Translations under genes and position numbers: made by a program
Shown: piece by piece, positions 1-10,818 of the stretch
How the letters are laid out: every line of letters starts with the position of its first letter
How positions within the stretch are numbered: position 1 is the first letter of the stretch
Notes under the pieces: model-generated
Told to the model about the DNA's origin: nothing
The model's database searches: none
The model's input: only the letters and a program-made list of their open reading frames with translations
Assembly: GCA_022419385.1 (NCBI GenBank)
Contig: JAJUBI010000005.1
Span: forward strand, 1,364,001 to 1,428,000
Direction of reading: 5' to 3'
Length of the DNA stretch: 64,000 bases
Origin: Paraconiothyrium sp. Pb-2020
Taxonomy: Eukaryota; Ascomycota; Dothideomycetes; Pleosporales; Didymosphaeriaceae

Positions 1-384
1 CCGCTGGACTTGCGGCTTCAATTACCGCCCAGTCTCCGTTTGATACTTCACCAAACACGTCTGCTATTTGATCCAGTCTGGCAGACTGCGTGGCAGGTTC
101 TCGAGGCTGTCGTGGCTATAGGCAGCATTCACATCTATGTCACCCCTCATTGGGTGTATCGAGCAGCCACGATTGTTATCAAAGAGAACTGGAGGGATTT
201 TCATCCTACGGATGTAATAACCCTGTACTCAAACGCGCTCGTGGTCCTTCAGACTTCTTCTTGGAAGTGGGGGAGTGCAGCTGCTCTTGCCGGATCACTC
301 GAGAACTTGATGCAACAAAAGAGACTCAAAACGACTGGAGACCTTTGGGACAAGACCCACACAGTTTACGACGTAAGATTCTAA
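1..384 (+). CDS. 3' end of an unidentified protein gene, possibly a fungal transcription factor
   Basis: The frame is open from the first base of the window to a TAA at 382-384, giving about 127 residues of a C-terminus whose start lies outside the window. The residues include a Trp/Leu-rich stretch (WKWGSAAALAGSLENLMQQ) of the kind often seen at the C-terminal end of fungal Zn2Cys6 transcription factors (amphipathic helices ending in LE-L). No zinc cluster or other diagnostic motif is in view. A second frame is also open over part of this segment, so the exon boundary at the 5' side is uncertain. The transcription-factor call is a weak inference from composition only. Confidence 0.35.
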   Translation, partial: PLDLRLQLPPSLRLILHQTRLLFDPVWQTAWQVLEAVVAIGSIHIYVTPHWVYRAATIVIKENWRDFHPTDVITLYSNALVVLQTSSWKWGSAAALAGSLENLMQQKRLKTTGDLWDKTHTVYDVRF

Positions 385-1247
385 TCGTCCCGGTCAAGCT
401 ACGGCGTCCACCGACAACGTGTTAATTTTCTTTCTCAGATCCGACTCGGTCTTCCCTCAACCTAATGTAGGCCCTCCTTGTCGTCGACCTTCACCACACT
501 ACCGCAGTATACGCACATTCGCCTCGCTCCTGTGTGACATAATCTAGATTTTCGACCATCTATTTAATAAGCGGAGAAGGGACAGCTGCGTTCGTACACC
601 AGACTTGCATCAACGTACCAGAACTAACCTTGGCAGACGTTTCGCCTCCAGAGTAGCGGTCCGGGTATTTTGCGACGAACGAAGACGATGCCATCTATCA
701 GAGGGTATTCGAGGCAGACCGGCTTACTTGGCACACGATGGAACTTCTCGCACGTCGCGCGTGGTTTAGAATTATCAGCGTCATAGAGGGAGATGGTATT
801 CATTGCACTATAGTGCAAGTGCAACAGAAGTAAGGTGCTATCACGCGATAGACATTTACCGCCATTGAGCTCGGTAAGGGGCTTCGATGCGGCGAACGAA
901 TACTGCTTAACTTATGTCTAGAAATGTATGATAGATGATATCGTATATTCTCTGACAGATCACCTCGTTCATATTAAATAATGATCGAAACTGACAAACT
1001 AGCATCTGCGCAGGTAGGTCGAACTCGTGCATGCAAGCGATTGTGCCTAAGTGCCGGCTAGCTCCATGACGGGAAGGATCAAAGTTGGCGGGGCGCTGAT
1101 CCGCAACGGAGTTGGGCGCTGAACGGTGCGTCGCCTGCCGAAGGTGAGGGGTACCCGCGATAAGCACGCAATATCTTGTTTGCAGACGTAGTATAGACCA
1201 ACTGTCTTACATGTAACTGTAGTCCAAGTAGAAAGAAAGCTAGGAAG
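385..1247. other. intergenic; contains a 16-bp perfect palindrome
   Basis: No convincing gene is seen. The short open frames on the minus strand lack any recognisable motif. At 803-818 lies TTGCACTATAGTGCAA, a perfect inverted repeat. The segment should hold the terminator of the partial gene and the promoter of the acyltransferase-like gene. Confidence 0.5.
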
Positions 1248-2375
1248 ATGTTATTCGTGGAATGTAAAGGGTCGCCGTATGAAGTACGTCACTGTGTGAT
1301 CGCAACTATAACATCTATACTAACGTGTACTGCAGATTGGCCTCAAACACGGAACTGCAGCGCAACCTGACATAGATCGCTGCGTTGAGTTCTACGCCGA
1401 CCTATTCAGAAAGAATTGCAAGCAAGAATGGCCCGAAGTACTTCAACATGCAGAAGGCTTCGAGAAAGCAGCAAAGGAGAAGTGGCCAGCCTTCCACGAA
1501 GAGATGCGAGGAATCGCCGATGGATCAGGGCATGATCTACTCGACATTGTTGCCATCAATGTGCGGACGGAAATCAATTTCGGCATGTTCAGCGACGGAT
1601 GTACGGCACTATCCTGGCAGACGGAGAAGAGAGCATACCTCGCTCAGAACTGGGATGTACGTCGAGAGCAGAATACATGCACGCAGGTGTGGTGCTGACG
1701 CATACACAGTGGATGGACGCTCAAAAAGAAAACCTCATCATCACCAAGATCTCGCAAACGGGCAAACCCACCATCGTCCAGGTCACCGAAGCAGGCATCA
1801 TTGGCAAGATTGGCTTTAACAGCTCCGGCGTCGGCACGCTCCTAAATGCAATCAAAGTGCACGGCGTAGATGCTTCTCGCATGCCGGTTCATTTCGGGCT
1901 ACGCGCGGCCCTGGAAAGCAACACCACGCAGGAAGCGGTGCAAAAGCTGGAAAGTTACGGAATGGCTGCTTCAGCACACATTCTAATTTCCGACACTTCA
2001 GAAGCCATTGGTCTCGAATTCACAAAGTCGACATTCGCACATTGCAAGCCAGACAGTAGGGGCCACATTGTTCATGCAAATCACCTTCTACGTGACCACC
2101 CTAATGAGGTTGATACGGTGTGGTTGCAAGACTCACCGGTGCGTGTAAAGACGATGACGGAGAACGCCGAGAAGCTGGGCAGCGAGCCTAGCTGGGATGA
2201 TGTAAGTCGCCTGTTTGAGGACGAGCATGGATACCCCTACTCGATCTGCCGTCAAGCACCAGACGGTGGCAGCACGACTTTGTTCAATATCGTGATGGAT
2301 CTGAAGGCGAGGAAGGGTGTGGTGAGGTTGGGGAGGCCAAACCACGCTGAGGAGACTACCACGTTAGAACTTTAG
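1248..2375 (+). CDS. C45-family acyltransferase/hydrolase (isopenicillin-N N-acyltransferase-like)
   Basis: Three exons (1248-1283, 1336-1656, 1710-2375) give 340 residues, close to the 357 of penicillin acyltransferase PenDE. The N-terminus MLFVECKGSPYEIGLKHG has the typical PYEIG...HG signature. The motif SDGCTAL places the expected Ntn nucleophile at Cys101; in this family autocleavage at the Gly-Cys bond gives a short alpha and a long beta chain. NWD/W across the second intron is also conserved. Both introns are standard (gtacgt...ctgcag with TACTAAC; gtacgt...cacag). No other penicillin genes are nearby, so the substrate is unknown. Related fungal proteins hydrolyse or transfer acyl groups on peptides or amino acids; a role outside beta-lactams is inferred. 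The start is set by the match at the first 12 codons. Confidence 0.88.
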
Positions 2376-2846
2376 GTGGGACTCGAATATGCACTTTCGG
2401 AATCCACATGAGCCGTCAAAATTTCATGAGGGAATGTCAAAAATCCGGAAATCATCGAAAGCAAGTAGGACATGAAGTCATAGGTTGCGCCGGCTAAACC
2501 TCGAAAGAAACATCACCTGCCTGATCGAACGACACGGCAAGCTGATGGAAACCAACGAAGCCGAGGACAAGCCGTCACTTTAAAGCTCATGAGATCAATT
2601 TCATATCTTAACAATCACCCAGAAGGTTCAGAAAAATACGGTTCTATCGACAGTGACAAAGTCGTCAATGAATTTGCATTATGCGTTACAATTAAGTATC
2701 AAGGAATGACCTGGTAGATGCGTTATAAACTCCACCGCTATGCTGTTCGTCTCGTGACCTGCTCCAATAAATATTACCCCTGCTCTTCTCCGCTTTTACA
2801 TGCCAGCTCCCGCGGGTCCTTCACATCGTAACTCTCGTGATATTGT
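2376..2846. other. convergent intergenic region
   Basis: This lies between the 3' ends of the acyltransferase-like gene and the cerato-platanin gene. It is AT-richer than its flanks. It should hold both terminators; no gene or repeat is seen. Confidence 0.5.
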
Positions 2847-3266
2847 TTACAAGCCGCAATTGCTCAGAGCGACCTGGGCGTACTGGGCGTCTACACGACC
2901 AAGCTGAGTGGCCTGATTGTTGGTGAGGGCATCGAGACCCTTCTTGTTGAGGTTGAAGCCGGCGGCGGTGTGGTCGATGGCGAGCGCGTAGATGGTCTTG
3001 CCGTTGTAGGTCAGGCTGTAGCAGGTGCCGCATTGGGGAGAGTTCCAGCCAGCAACACCCTGGTAGCCGCCGTAGTAGGGTGTCTTGATGTTGGCTTGCG
3101 TCTGCCAGCCGTACTTGGTGATGAGGCCATTTGCGCCGTCGGAGCAGGAGACGGCCGTCATAGAACGGCTGGTGTCATCGTAGCCGGTGTCGTATGATAC
3201 AGTGATGGCGGAAGTGACCGAGGCGAAGCCAAGAGCAACGGCGGAAACGGCAGTAGAGAACTTCAT
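2847..3266 (-). CDS. cerato-platanin family secreted protein
   Basis: The product has 139 residues in a single exon. Residues 1-20 form a signal peptide (MKFSTAVSAVALGFASVTSA). The mature part, starting near ITVSYDTGYDD, has the cerato-platanin fold signatures: an early Cys, GWNSPQCGTCYSL with two Cys, an IDHTAAGFNL segment, and a final Cys three residues from the end, giving the four Cys of the two disulfides. The family comprises small secreted proteins that bind chitin oligomers, act at the hyphal surface and often elicit plant defence. A longer upstream open frame exists, but the ATG at 3266 fits the signal peptide. A TATA-like site lies about 145 bp upstream. Confidence 0.95.
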   Translation of the reverse strand: MKFSTAVSAVALGFASVTSAITVSYDTGYDDTSRSMTAVSCSDGANGLITKYGWQTQANIKTPYYGGYQGVAGWNSPQCGTCYSLTYNGKTIYALAIDHTAAGFNLNKKGLDALTNNQATQLGRVDAQYAQVALSNCGL

Positions 3267-3409
3267 GGTGTCGTTGGAGTTTGGACTGTTGTGAAGTGTT
3301 TGGAATGTTTGTTGAGATGGCGTAGAACAAGAGTGTTGGAGAAGTGTCGCTGAAGTGATGAGATGCTTTGAGAGCTGATGATAAGTTCTGTGATGGACGA
3401 TGCTGTCTA

Positions 3410-3417
3410 CTTTATAG
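3410..3417 (-). promoter_or_regulatory. TATA-like element of the cerato-platanin gene
   Basis: The minus strand reads CTATAAAG about 145 bp before the ATG at 3266. Position and sequence suit a core promoter of a strongly expressed secreted protein. This is inferred from sequence only. Confidence 0.45.
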
Positions 3418-5136
3418 ACACTCGTCTGTACTCTGGTCCTGGCGTACACTCCAAGCTCGTGAGCATCCATTGAGCTGGCAACAATCGATACTGGATCAAT
3501 AGGCGCATTAGCGAGGGTCTACCATGGCGATCGAGCATTCTTTCGTTGAGCCTAGCCCAAAACAGGGCTGAGGGCGGTGGCAGGTGACCCTGTTTAGTGG
3601 CACTCGGGAGCTAAGGGATGTAGGTGAGCTCATAGCTTGCGGAGCAGAGTGCGAGAGATCGATCCAGTGCCGTCATACTCGCGATTATTTTTGGGATGCA
3701 CTACCGGGTCCGGCAGGCCTGTGGTCCTTTTGGTGGAGTAGGCGAGCAAATAGGCCGAAGCTAGCGGCTGGTTACATCGGCGGAGCCTCAACGGGCAACC
3801 TGCGACAGCGATCAATAAAATTGCCCTGCGTCTAGGACCGTTGTAGGTCGTCGCTGGGGCGTGCATGATTGAGACAGATGAACTGTCAATACAGCACGGT
3901 CAGAGGTAGCAACCGTAACATGCGAGCTGCTCGGAAGCGTGCAGGCGTCTATAGCGGTCGTGCTTGAGCGCCAGAAATGCGGTCAGCGACTTATGCGCAT
4001 TCCAGCGCTCTCTAGTAACGACGTCGATATCCATCTAGGTGGATGAGCGGTTGTTTCGGATGGTTGCGCAAGTCGTGGCTCGCAAATTCCTGCTTCCATC
4101 GCACAGCAGTAGCGTTGCACTTAAACTCCAGCTTCACCGCTGCGAACACGTGCTCATCTTCCATCGGTTGTAGCAGCTACCTGCGGCACCGTCCAAGTGC
4201 CTCTGTTGGCAATGACGAGGTGACGTTGAGAGGATGCACGACTGACTGCACAGCCGCAAAGCGACATAGTGGCCGGCTTCATTGCGGCGAGCGGTACGGT
4301 GCCATCGGAACGGCGATCATATGGACTGTCCTGAACGTCTGCGCGCTGCGATCAACGAAGAGAACGAAAAAGGCTTGCCATAAACCGAAGTTGAGGATGT
4401 GTGCATCGTGTGGTAAGAAGCTGCGAAAAGGAGCTACCATCGGGTTTCTTCCATAACCTCCAAGACTGAGGTAAACATTATGACGGAACATCATGGCAAG
4501 CCGTTCGACCCGTCTGCACCCCAGACTTCGATGAAATCCCTGTCATCTGGCCTGTCACGGCGAGCGGAGAATTCAGTAGAGGGGGCGCCCGTCTAGGCTA
4601 GTCCGCGCGCAGCTTCACAACCGTCTCATGTCGCGCTCCCCAAGTTTCATCCCCTATACAGAAACACCAGAAGGCGGCAAACACCAGCCTGTTCAATCAT
4701 AGTGGTATCGCTTCCCAGGTCCAGTCTCGTTCTATAGCCACCACACAGGGTTTCGTCAAGCCGCAGTGGCTGGAATCCCAGCGCCTGTGGCAGACTGCTC
4801 CAATCACAAGCCCTTGGTTTGGCTTTGACTTCCATATGCGATTGTGAGGCGCTGTAAGTGCCTGTCTTCGCGACGTGTCAGGTCGCAGAGGTGTTCCGTC
4901 ACAGCTCCACGACCACTCTCCCAGCACCCAGCTATGATTCACTGCCGCTGTGTTTCATTCCACTGTCGTATATAATGGCCTCAAATGCTCTCAGGTTGAC
5001 TTCTTCCCTCAGGCAGGCCCAGGATTTCATTTCCAATACCATTCGACTCCAAGTATCTCGATTCGTTCTCTAAAACCCTTAATATTCACTTTTATTACCC
5101 AGACGAGCTAGTCTCTCTCCATCACAACCAATCATA
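3418..5136. other. long intergenic region between cerato-platanin and cupredoxin genes
   Basis: About 1.7 kb without a supported gene. The longest open frame (4043-4456, plus strand) is Cys/Ser/Arg-rich, has no recognisable domain and no splice context, and is judged spurious. The 3' part contains the promoter and a CT-rich leader of the cupredoxin gene. Confidence 0.5.
4969..4975 (+). promoter_or_regulatory. TATA box upstream of the cupredoxin-like gene
   Basis: TATATAA, 162 bp before the ATG at 5137, followed by a pyrimidine-rich leader. A good match to a fungal core promoter. Confidence 0.5.
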
Positions 5137-5718
5137 ATGCGTTTCTCACTCTTCACCACCGCCACCGCCGCTCTTGCTGGCTCCGCCGTCGCCATCGACC
5201 ATCTCGTTGTTGTCGGAAATAACAGCAAGCTGATCTTCGAGCCCGCCAACATCACCGCTGCCGAGGGCGATACTGTCACCTTCAAGTTTTGGCCCAAGAG
5301 TCACTCGGTTGCCCAGGCTGCCTTCGCCAAACCCTGCGAGCCCATGCAGGATGGTTTCTGGTCGGGTTTCATCCCTAGCGAGAAGGGTGCCGCAAATACA
5401 ACCTTCATGGTCACTATCAAGAACGCTTCGCAGCCGCTCTGGTTCTACTGTTCTCGCGCCGAGCACTGCCAGGATGGTATGGTCGGTGTAATCAACGCTC
5501 CTGCTACCGGCCAGAAGACCCTTGCAGCCTTCAAGGAGGCGGCAGCCAACGCAACCAACAACACCTCACCTGTCACCACTGCTGGAGCTGGAGGCATGCT
5601 CATGAACGGTACCAGCATGAACAGCACAACAAACACAGGCGCTGCGTCAATCATGTCCGCGAGCAATTACGCTCTCGGCACCGTGGCCATTGGCATGCTC
5701 GCTTCCTTAATGCTATAA
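5137..5718 (+). CDS. cupredoxin-like, probably GPI-anchored extracellular protein
   Basis: The single exon encodes 193 residues. Residues 1-19 look like a signal peptide ending in AVA. Residues about 21-122 form a plastocyanin-like cupredoxin domain with a complete type 1 copper set: His56 (SHSV), Cys105 (FYCS), His110 (AEHC) and Met115 (DGMVG). Asn-x-Thr/Ser glycosylation sites are frequent. The C-terminal third is Thr/Ser/Asn/Ala-rich and ends in a hydrophobic tail (GTVAIGMLASLML) preceded by small residues, which fits a GPI-anchor signal. The family is common in ascomycetes as 'extracellular serine-rich' wall proteins; copper binding or surface redox chemistry is likely but the role is not known. 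Confidence 0.9.
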   Translation: MRFSLFTTATAALAGSAVAIDHLVVVGNNSKLIFEPANITAAEGDTVTFKFWPKSHSVAQAAFAKPCEPMQDGFWSGFIPSEKGAANTTFMVTIKNASQPLWFYCSRAEHCQDGMVGVINAPATGQKTLAAFKEAAANATNNTSPVTTAGAGGMLMNGTSMNSTTNTGAASIMSASNYALGTVAIGMLASLML

Positions 5719-6164
5719 GCACCATGAGAACTCGACGCTAGCGAAAGGATACCCGGGCGTAAAGCCCAGACGGACGAACGCATTGATTGAACAAGCGCAA
5801 AGGAGGAAGCGACAAAGACGGATCCGGAATCCACAACTCGGTCTGGGAGAAGGGATAGCCTGTGTACGGGCAGGACGCCAGGCGTAAAAAGGCGATTGAG
5901 ATACGCTCTTGGATGTGGATTGTATTTAGAATAATTCGAATGAAACCCTTTTCAAACTCCAATCATGCTTCTCTTTACAATGTCTTGCAAACAAGCTTTG
6001 GCTAAGCTTTAGCCAGCGTCCTTTATTACTTCTGGGGTGGAACCTAACAAATGACAAGCGACTCCCAGTAGGTGGTTACATTACGGCCGTTAAACGCGCA
6101 CAGACTCGCACAAGGTTGCCGAACATGAAATCATGAAAAGACGAGAAGCACAGTCATGATCAGC
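5719..6164. other. convergent intergenic region
   Basis: 3' ends of the cupredoxin and permease genes face each other here. No gene or repeat is seen. Confidence 0.5.
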
Positions 6165-8520
6165 CTAGTCTGCTTCCGAAGATGTCGACTTGTCTGCGAT
6201 GACGCAACTCCACAGCTCTCTCAAAAGATTCCTCTCTATACGTCTCGGCCTCCGCCCAAGGACCTCTTCAATTCCCTTGCGCTGCTGTTCGTGTGCTTTC
6301 TGGGCCTCATACTCGTCTAGCTGATCATCACTCATCTCGAACTCGGCGTCAACGTGGTTCGGAGGCGTGGTACCCCAGCGCTGGGATTCCATCTCAGTTC
6401 CGTCGGGATTGAAGACCGCCCCGTTAGCGTGTCCATCAGCTGTAGGATCCTCGCCTTCAATAACCGCTAGATCGCCTAGCACATAGTCGCCCGGTGTGAG
6501 ATCGATACATTGGACGGCCCTAGATCGAGGAGTTATGTACTTATATGTAAGATAGCAGACTGCGAAAAGGAAGGGCTGAGTTTTCGTTAGTATAGCCTGT
6601 TGTAGTGCAACGAAATGATGGACCCACGCCTGAATATGCGCCTAGGACATCGCAACCAAGGCCGATGTTGGACTTTAGGTCGCCGGTCGACGTCAGGCCA
6701 CTCTTAGATCCTAATATGTACAGTGGCGGGATGCCGGACCAGATAATGACAAAAGCGCATCCAAAGATACCAACATAGGCGGGCAGCGGTTGCCAGCGGG
6801 ACTTGAACATGCGGGAGATGTAAAGTGGGTCGTTGCGGCTTAAGATCATTCGTTCTTCTAACCGCTTGAGTCTATGGGACTATGTTAGTGTAGACTGCTT
6901 CGGTGAGAAAGGGAGCTTCTTACCCAGCCTTGAATTTAAGAAATGTGACACATTCACAGATGTAAACACAGGCGATAGATCCAGTGAAGAAGGCGGATAG
7001 CGTTTGACGTGGCTGCACAATGTGTCAGTCCGTGTAAACGATAGGTGGATTCGGTAAGTAGACTTTTTTCTTTGTATTGCACGATGGTGGGAACGCATTA
7101 CCTGATCATAAGCTTGCCTGCTCAGCCCGGCTAGTGATACAAAGCCGAACATGGAGCACAACAGAATCGCTCGTAGCGGCGTGTGGCCATTGTTGGTCCT
7201 CCCGACTGTATCGGCCACCCTTCTCGGCAGATACGTCTGTGCGAGCATAAAAACGCTGCGCGATGCCACATACAATTCCGTGTTCCTAACAGTTGTTAGC
7301 AACGAGACTCGAGACTCATGCGACAGTGGCACCACTTACGCAGCTGTGTACGCTGAAATAATGAAGAACAGATGTAATGCCTTGGAAACACCGGCGATGG
7401 CAGAAGCTTGAACGGCGACCACGAATGGCGACAGTCCTCCGGATCCGCTTCCTTGGGTCCAGATGACGGGCAGGTTCGGATCGGCGTAGTTGACGTTTGC
7501 TGCTGCAGACATAAGAGCAAGAGGATATAACGAAAGTGGGACAATGTAAACGAAGGACATGACCACCGGGACATCTTTGAAAGCCTCCTTGGCCTCGCCT
7601 GCAGTCATCGCAATGGCTTCTCCGCCAAAGCAGGAGAACATTGCTAGCGTAACAGATGTCAGGAAGCCAAAGAGTCGCCCGCCAGGGCCTGGAATACCGA
7701 ACTGCGCGTCCGTTGTGCCTTTTCCATCGACAGGATCGTTCGAAGTGCCATTGAATCCTATCGGTTTATAGCCTGGCGGGAAGGCCATGCTCGTGTAGTT
7801 TCCGTTATACGGCCCAGAGCGTTTTCCAGCGGCACCGACATTGATAACAAGCATGATGATACATACCAGGATGAACAAGCAGAGTTTGAAGGCGGCGACG
7901 ACTCTCTCGATTGTTCCATAAAACTTAACTCCGAAGCAATGGGTAAGTGTCGTTAGCGCAACCAAAGCGATCGTGATGCCAACCTCCACTGCGGGCGGAT
8001 GCCGTTCTGGTTTGTTACCAGACTTCATCTTTGCTGTCAATTCTGCAGAGTACGCCGTGAGGCAGGCCATGGACAGGATGTTCCCGAGACTTGTTTTGGT
8101 TAGTCAGTCTCGAACATGTCTGTCGGTGGTTCTTTCACTCACGAATATGACGCGGCCACAGCGAAGCCTGCCGCGGGATCCAAGAATTTATGTGGTAAGT
8201 CTATCAACGCTCCTGTCAACGGACGACATGCGACCATCTCTGTAAGCGTGTACAAGACACAGGCTGCTATGAGACCAGCGACAAGGTAGCTGAGAGGTCC
8301 TCCCAGAGATCCTGAAGTGGTGATGAGGGAGCCAGAAGTTACGAAGATGCCTACGCCGACACATCCACTGATGCCGATTCCTACGAGCTCTGATTAGTAC
8401 TAAACCATCGCTCAATGTGGTGAAGGTACCAGCGAGCTGTGGACGACCAAGTATGCGATGCAGATGTTCATAGTGGGCGACATAGTAAGGTCTCCGATCT
8501 AAGGGTCGTACACCACTCAT
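6165..8520 (-). CDS. amino-acid permease (APC superfamily, fungal YAT type)
   Basis: I reconstruct seven exons on the minus strand: 8520-8430, 8380-8143, 8089-7340, 7285-7102, 7012-6924, 6871-6624 and 6559-6165, giving 664 residues. The first membrane segment carries the APC glycine-rich signature (GISGCVGVGIFVTSGS). It is followed by about a dozen hydrophobic segments, a central loop with FGGEAIAMTAGEAKE (the conserved transmembrane 6 region, normally FxGxE) and a hydrophilic acidic C-terminal tail. All junctions keep phase. The last donor (g|gtccat, 6623) is the weakest and was chosen because it alone keeps the frame. The protein should import amino acids at the plasma membrane; substrate specificity cannot be read. 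It is longer than the usual 550-600 residues because of the C-terminal tail. Confidence 0.87.
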
Positions 8521-9269
8521 GATGAAGTTGGATATCGCAAACAGTCCAAGAGGCCTGAATAAAGCGTAGAGCTAGCCACGGATGTGCGCAATATCAATAT
8601 GGTCCACGGAGTGCACAAGGCTCGCTGGCGACGAGGCAGAATCTAGCTTGGCGAGCACAGGCTATGCTAGCTTTGCCTTCTCAATTATTAACAGCGAATT
8701 AAGAACAGATAGTCGGACTAGGTAGCAGTTCGAAAGTACAGATAGATAAGCACGTAACAAAGCTGTCCATGCTGTGTTGTGGCGGAGTATCCAACCCTTG
8801 ATACGCGCGCATGAGAAACAGCGCGCGGTGGGCAGCCTGAAGTCTGAGTCTTAGATGTTGGAGTACGCAGTCATGCAGTCTCAAGACTGCGCAATGGATT
8901 CGGATCACAGGGCCACAGAGAGAGGGGGGGCTAAACGGACGCCACACCGCGCCCTCATTGGCCATAGGGCTGCACGCGGTATGTCGCTCGCCTCACCAAC
9001 TCGTTCCGACCAATACAGTGAAAATGCCTCGAGCAAGGAGACAGGGCGCTGCGAAGGAAGTGGCTTAGCTGGCCGTGAGAGGGACGCTGCACAAACCCAC
9101 CATGCGGGCCTTTTGCCCCTCGACACCTCGACACCTCAGCTGTCATCTCAAGCTATCAGTGTCCCATAGCGCTGCTGCCTTCACAGCTTAAAACCCAATA
9201 TCTCTTCTCCACTTTTAGTTTTGGCATGGCACGAAGTTTAGGATATCCTTCCCAAGCATGCCGTGAACC
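8521..9269. other. divergent intergenic region
   Basis: Shared upstream region of the permease (minus) and the beta-propeller-like gene (plus). No supported gene. A G-tract occurs near 8924-8931. Confidence 0.5.
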
Positions 9270-10818
9270 ATGGCTCGCAGTTCTTTTGCATCTTCGGGAG
9301 TGATTCCAACATCGCCAGAGCGACAATCTCATATAACCGAGCGATTCGATGTTCTGCAGGCGTCAGCAGGCATCAGTTCCCAGACTCGACTCCAGCAGCC
9401 AAAACGTCGGTTCTCCATATGCGACTCCGACACCTTCGTCTCTACCGCCATCGCGCCAAACAAGTGGGTAGCAGCTGCTACCCCATCCGAAATTCGCCTC
9501 TACAATATAGAAAACCAGGATATTAACCATGACGTCAAACCAGGCGCTTCGATTCGTCTCAAATCAATGTCGAAGGGAGAAAGCGTACGGGCAGTTGCCA
9601 TTTCTGACGATCTGTTGGCCGTTGTGACCCATCTTCGCCTCATTATATACGAGTACCTGGAGGCAGGCAATATCGAGAACAACATGTTGCCCGTGGTATC
9701 TATCGACCAAAAGGCATCATGGACTCCAAGAACAGTGTCAATCTTGCAGGTAGACTCCACAGATGCGAATCAGAGCGCCGCTGCATGGATTGCCATAGGT
9801 GGAGAAGGTGTGAACGGCGTGAAGCTCTACCAATATTCCCGGAACCCTGGTTGGACCGCCCTACGCAACTGTCGCTTGACTCTAAGATCTCCCCAGAATA
9901 CTGGCCTCGTGCAATCTGTTGGCTTCTCGACGTTTTTGCGCTTGAACTCCTTTGTTGTCTTCGCAGTGACATCAGAAAATCGTGTGAACTGGTGGTGGGT
10001 CCGTTCGCGAGAGATAGGTAAGCTGCCTCAACGTCAGTAATATTCCTGGGTGTTGTACTCACCAATTTCATCGATTAGGTGCCCCAGAATCTATCAATCA
10101 CACTGAATACGATACCCGTGCCACGCAAAATCCATCCGTAAGCAACTTTTGCCAGAACCATCTGCCGCGTCTGACATTGGTGTAGTCACACAGAGGAGAG
10201 ATAACTGCGGTAAACGTATTTGAGTCACCATCTGGCAAGGCATACATGCTCGTTGGCATAAACCAAAAACATGGTTCACCATTGATACGGAGTTCCATAA
10301 CGCCCTTAGGTGCGCCTAGGCCTCAGTGGAAGTCGCTTCCGGACACCGTTGTAGGGAGGCAATGCCTTTCGGCGGCCGCGACACCAAATGGTAGATTCCT
10401 AGTTGTCGTAGAAGGAGGCTCCTTGAAGCTTCTGGCCCTTCGTGGTGCCCTTGACGGAGGTCTCACGTGTTCAGAGCATACTGTGAAATGGAAGTCATAT
10501 CTTTCGGAGACGGCGAAGGACATATGTGCGATCTCTCTATCAGTCAAGGAGAGCCGAAGCTGCATTGAGATTACCGGGGTCGATGGCCGTGGACACCTCA
10601 TCTACGCGCGGGCGAGCGTGCCAGGCATGCCAGTAACGACGCCTCCTTCGCTTACAAGACGCCCCTTCGAGATGGCGGAGCTTCACGGCGACAGCATTGC
10701 GTCAGTTGTACCGGAGCTGTGCGGGAGGGAAGTACACCACGCTCCGCGAGTGGACTCGACGGTAGGATCGGATTGGGAGCGTCTTTCGGAGGACATCGAG
10801 GTCATGCTAGGCAGTTGA
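9270..10818 (+). CDS. conserved-looking protein, possibly beta-propeller (WD40-like)
   Basis: Three exons (9270-10017, 10079-10137, 10186-10818) give 479 residues. Both introns keep phase and have good borders (gtaagc...attag and gtaagc...tgtag). The ATG has a favourable context (aaccATGg). Repeated short beta-strand patterns such as WVAAATPSEIRLYNI, RAVAISDDLLAVVT and FLVVVEGGSLKLLAL resemble the blades of WD40-like propellers, but no clear GH-WD repeats are present. There is no signal peptide or membrane segment. The C-terminus is acidic. The function is unknown; propeller assignment is an inference from strand periodicity. Confidence 0.65.

Noticed and set aside
4043..4456. Cys-containing 137-codon frame as a small secreted protein
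   Set aside because: No signal peptide, irregular composition and no promoter or splice signals.
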